64,000 nucleotides of DNA from Frankiaceae bacterium (lineage in GTDB: Bacteria > Actinomycetota > Actinomycetes > Mycobacteriales > SCTD01). Location of the stretch: contig JAENVS010000006.1 of assembly GCA_016650445.1 (NCBI GenBank), forward strand, positions 1 to 64,000, in the 5' to 3' direction. The position numbers and the translations under genes were made by a program. Below the pieces are notes generated by a model. It was not told where the DNA came from. It searched no databases and was given only the letters and a program-made list of their open reading frames with translations. Positions 63,442 through 64,000 of the stretch are shown piece by piece (the first letter of the stretch is position 1; the number at the start of each line of letters is the position of its first letter).

Positions 63442-64000
63442 ATGACGAGTGCGGGAGCAGGGGTCGTCGCGAGCGGGGTACGGCGTCGCTTCGGGCCGGT
63501 CGAGGCGGTCCGCGGGATCGACCTGACGGCGCTTCCTGGCGAGGTCACCGCACTGGTCGGTCCGAACGGCGCGGGCAAGACCACTCTGCTGCTGGTGCTT
63601 GCGACGCTGCTGGTCCCCGACGCGGGCGAGGTACGCGTCGCAGGCCACGACCCCGTCACCGAGCCGGACGCCGTCCGCGCCCGGATGGGCTGGTCACCGG
63701 ACGTGTTCGGTCTCTACGACAACCTCACCGCGCGCGAGTACGTGCAGTTCTTCGCCGACGCGTACCGGCTCGGAGCGGCCAAGGCGCAGGCGCGCGCCGG
63801 CGAGCTGCTCGCGGTCGCTCGGCTCGAGGAGTTTGCCGATCGCCCGGTGCACGTCCTGTCGCGCGGGCAGAAGCAGCGGCTCGGGCTCACCCGCGCACTC
63901 GTGCACGAGCCGGAAGTCCTGCTGCTCGACGAGCCCGCATCGGGCCTCGACCCGCGCAGCCGCGTGGAGCTGCGCGAGCTGCTGCGGTCGCTCGCCACCG
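63442..64000 (+). CDS. ABC transporter ATP-binding protein (N-terminal part)
   Basis: The ATG at 63442 opens a frame of 186 codons to the right edge. Walker A is GPNGAGKTTLL, the signature is LSRGQKQRLGL (SRGQ for the usual SGGQ), and Walker B is VLLLDEPASGLDP. The sequence pattern fits NatA/CcmA-type exporters with a separate permease, which would lie outside the window. The substrate is unknown. Confidence 0.9.
   Translation, partial: MTSAGAGVVASGVRRRFGPVEAVRGIDLTALPGEVTALVGPNGAGKTTLLLVLATLLVPDAGEVRVAGHDPVTEPDAVRARMGWSPDVFGLYDNLTAREYVQFFADAYRLGAAKAQARAGELLAVARLEEFADRPVHVLSRGQKQRLGLTRALVHEPEVLLLDEPASGLDPRSRVELRELLRSLAT

Overview
The window is a chromosomal segment of a high-GC Actinomycetota (GC-rich third codon positions, many GTG starts, overlapping GTGA/ATGA gene junctions, WhiB-like proteins, BldG, a 6C RNA and the Rv3654c-type Tad locus). 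Gene order follows blocks conserved in Mycobacterium (Rv3644c-Rv3683, then asd/ask as in Rv3708c-Rv3709c) and Streptomyces (the bldG/hppA/topA/tmk region). This is core genome. I saw no insertion sequence, prophage, CRISPR array or integrated element. The order or genus cannot be fixed from the sequence alone.

Layout. 1-5.7 kb: the N-terminal part of a HAMP-array histidine kinase, an ECF sigma factor coupled to a membrane-anchored BsuPI-like protein, and two secreted proteins (BNR-type and subtilisin-type). 5.8-13.4 kb: tRNA-Thr, holB, an MFS-thymidylate kinase fusion, topA and a methyltransferase. 13.5-19.8 kb: proton pyrophosphatase, the bldG/anti-sigma pair, and a divergent DEAD-box helicase with a small membrane protein. 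19.8-27 kb: a sortase E pair with a cell-surface protein, then a complete compact Tad/Flp locus (two TadE/G-like pseudopilins, Flp-like pilin, TadC, TadB, TadA, Ssd), with a 6C small RNA upstream of ssd. 27-31 kb: a HAD phosphatase, a structured gene-free stretch and acetyl-CoA synthetase. 31.2-35.9 kb: a CBS-NhaD-NhaA cation antiporter operon, a holin-like membrane protein, an epoxide hydrolase and a DUF309 protein.

36-41.5 kb: MarP-type periplasmic protease, CoA-type Nudix hydrolase, thioredoxin-like protein, endonuclease III, a protein carrying the RsiG c-di-GMP signature, and a Crp regulator. 41.5-47.3 kb: a large class III cyclase/ATPase convergent with crp, followed by MBL, Nudix, RidA and DUF4177 genes that form one operon on the minus strand. 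47.3-54.9 kb: a WhiB-like regulator, an SPFH protein, two ArsA-type ATPases, WblA/WhiB4, a PonA2-type penicillin-binding protein, a YqeY protein and a metallophosphoesterase. 54.9-64 kb: tRNA-Pro, an S9 peptidase, a DM13 protein, an asd-Ser/Thr kinase-lipoprotein operon, an S15-type hydrolase lying between asd and ask, aspartokinase with an internal beta-subunit start, and the start of an ABC transporter ATPase gene.

How it fits together. Several genes belong to developmental and second-messenger control: bldG with its anti-sigma partner, an RsiG-like anti-sigma factor, Crp beside a nucleotide cyclase, WblA and a second Wbl protein, and 6C RNA. Others serve the envelope: sortase, Tad pilus, PonA2, MarP. 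A third set is housekeeping: replication and repair, aspartate-family amino acids, acetate activation, ion homeostasis. Many transcription units start with a TANNNT box 6-8 bases before ATG/GTG, which suggests that leaderless mRNAs are common here.
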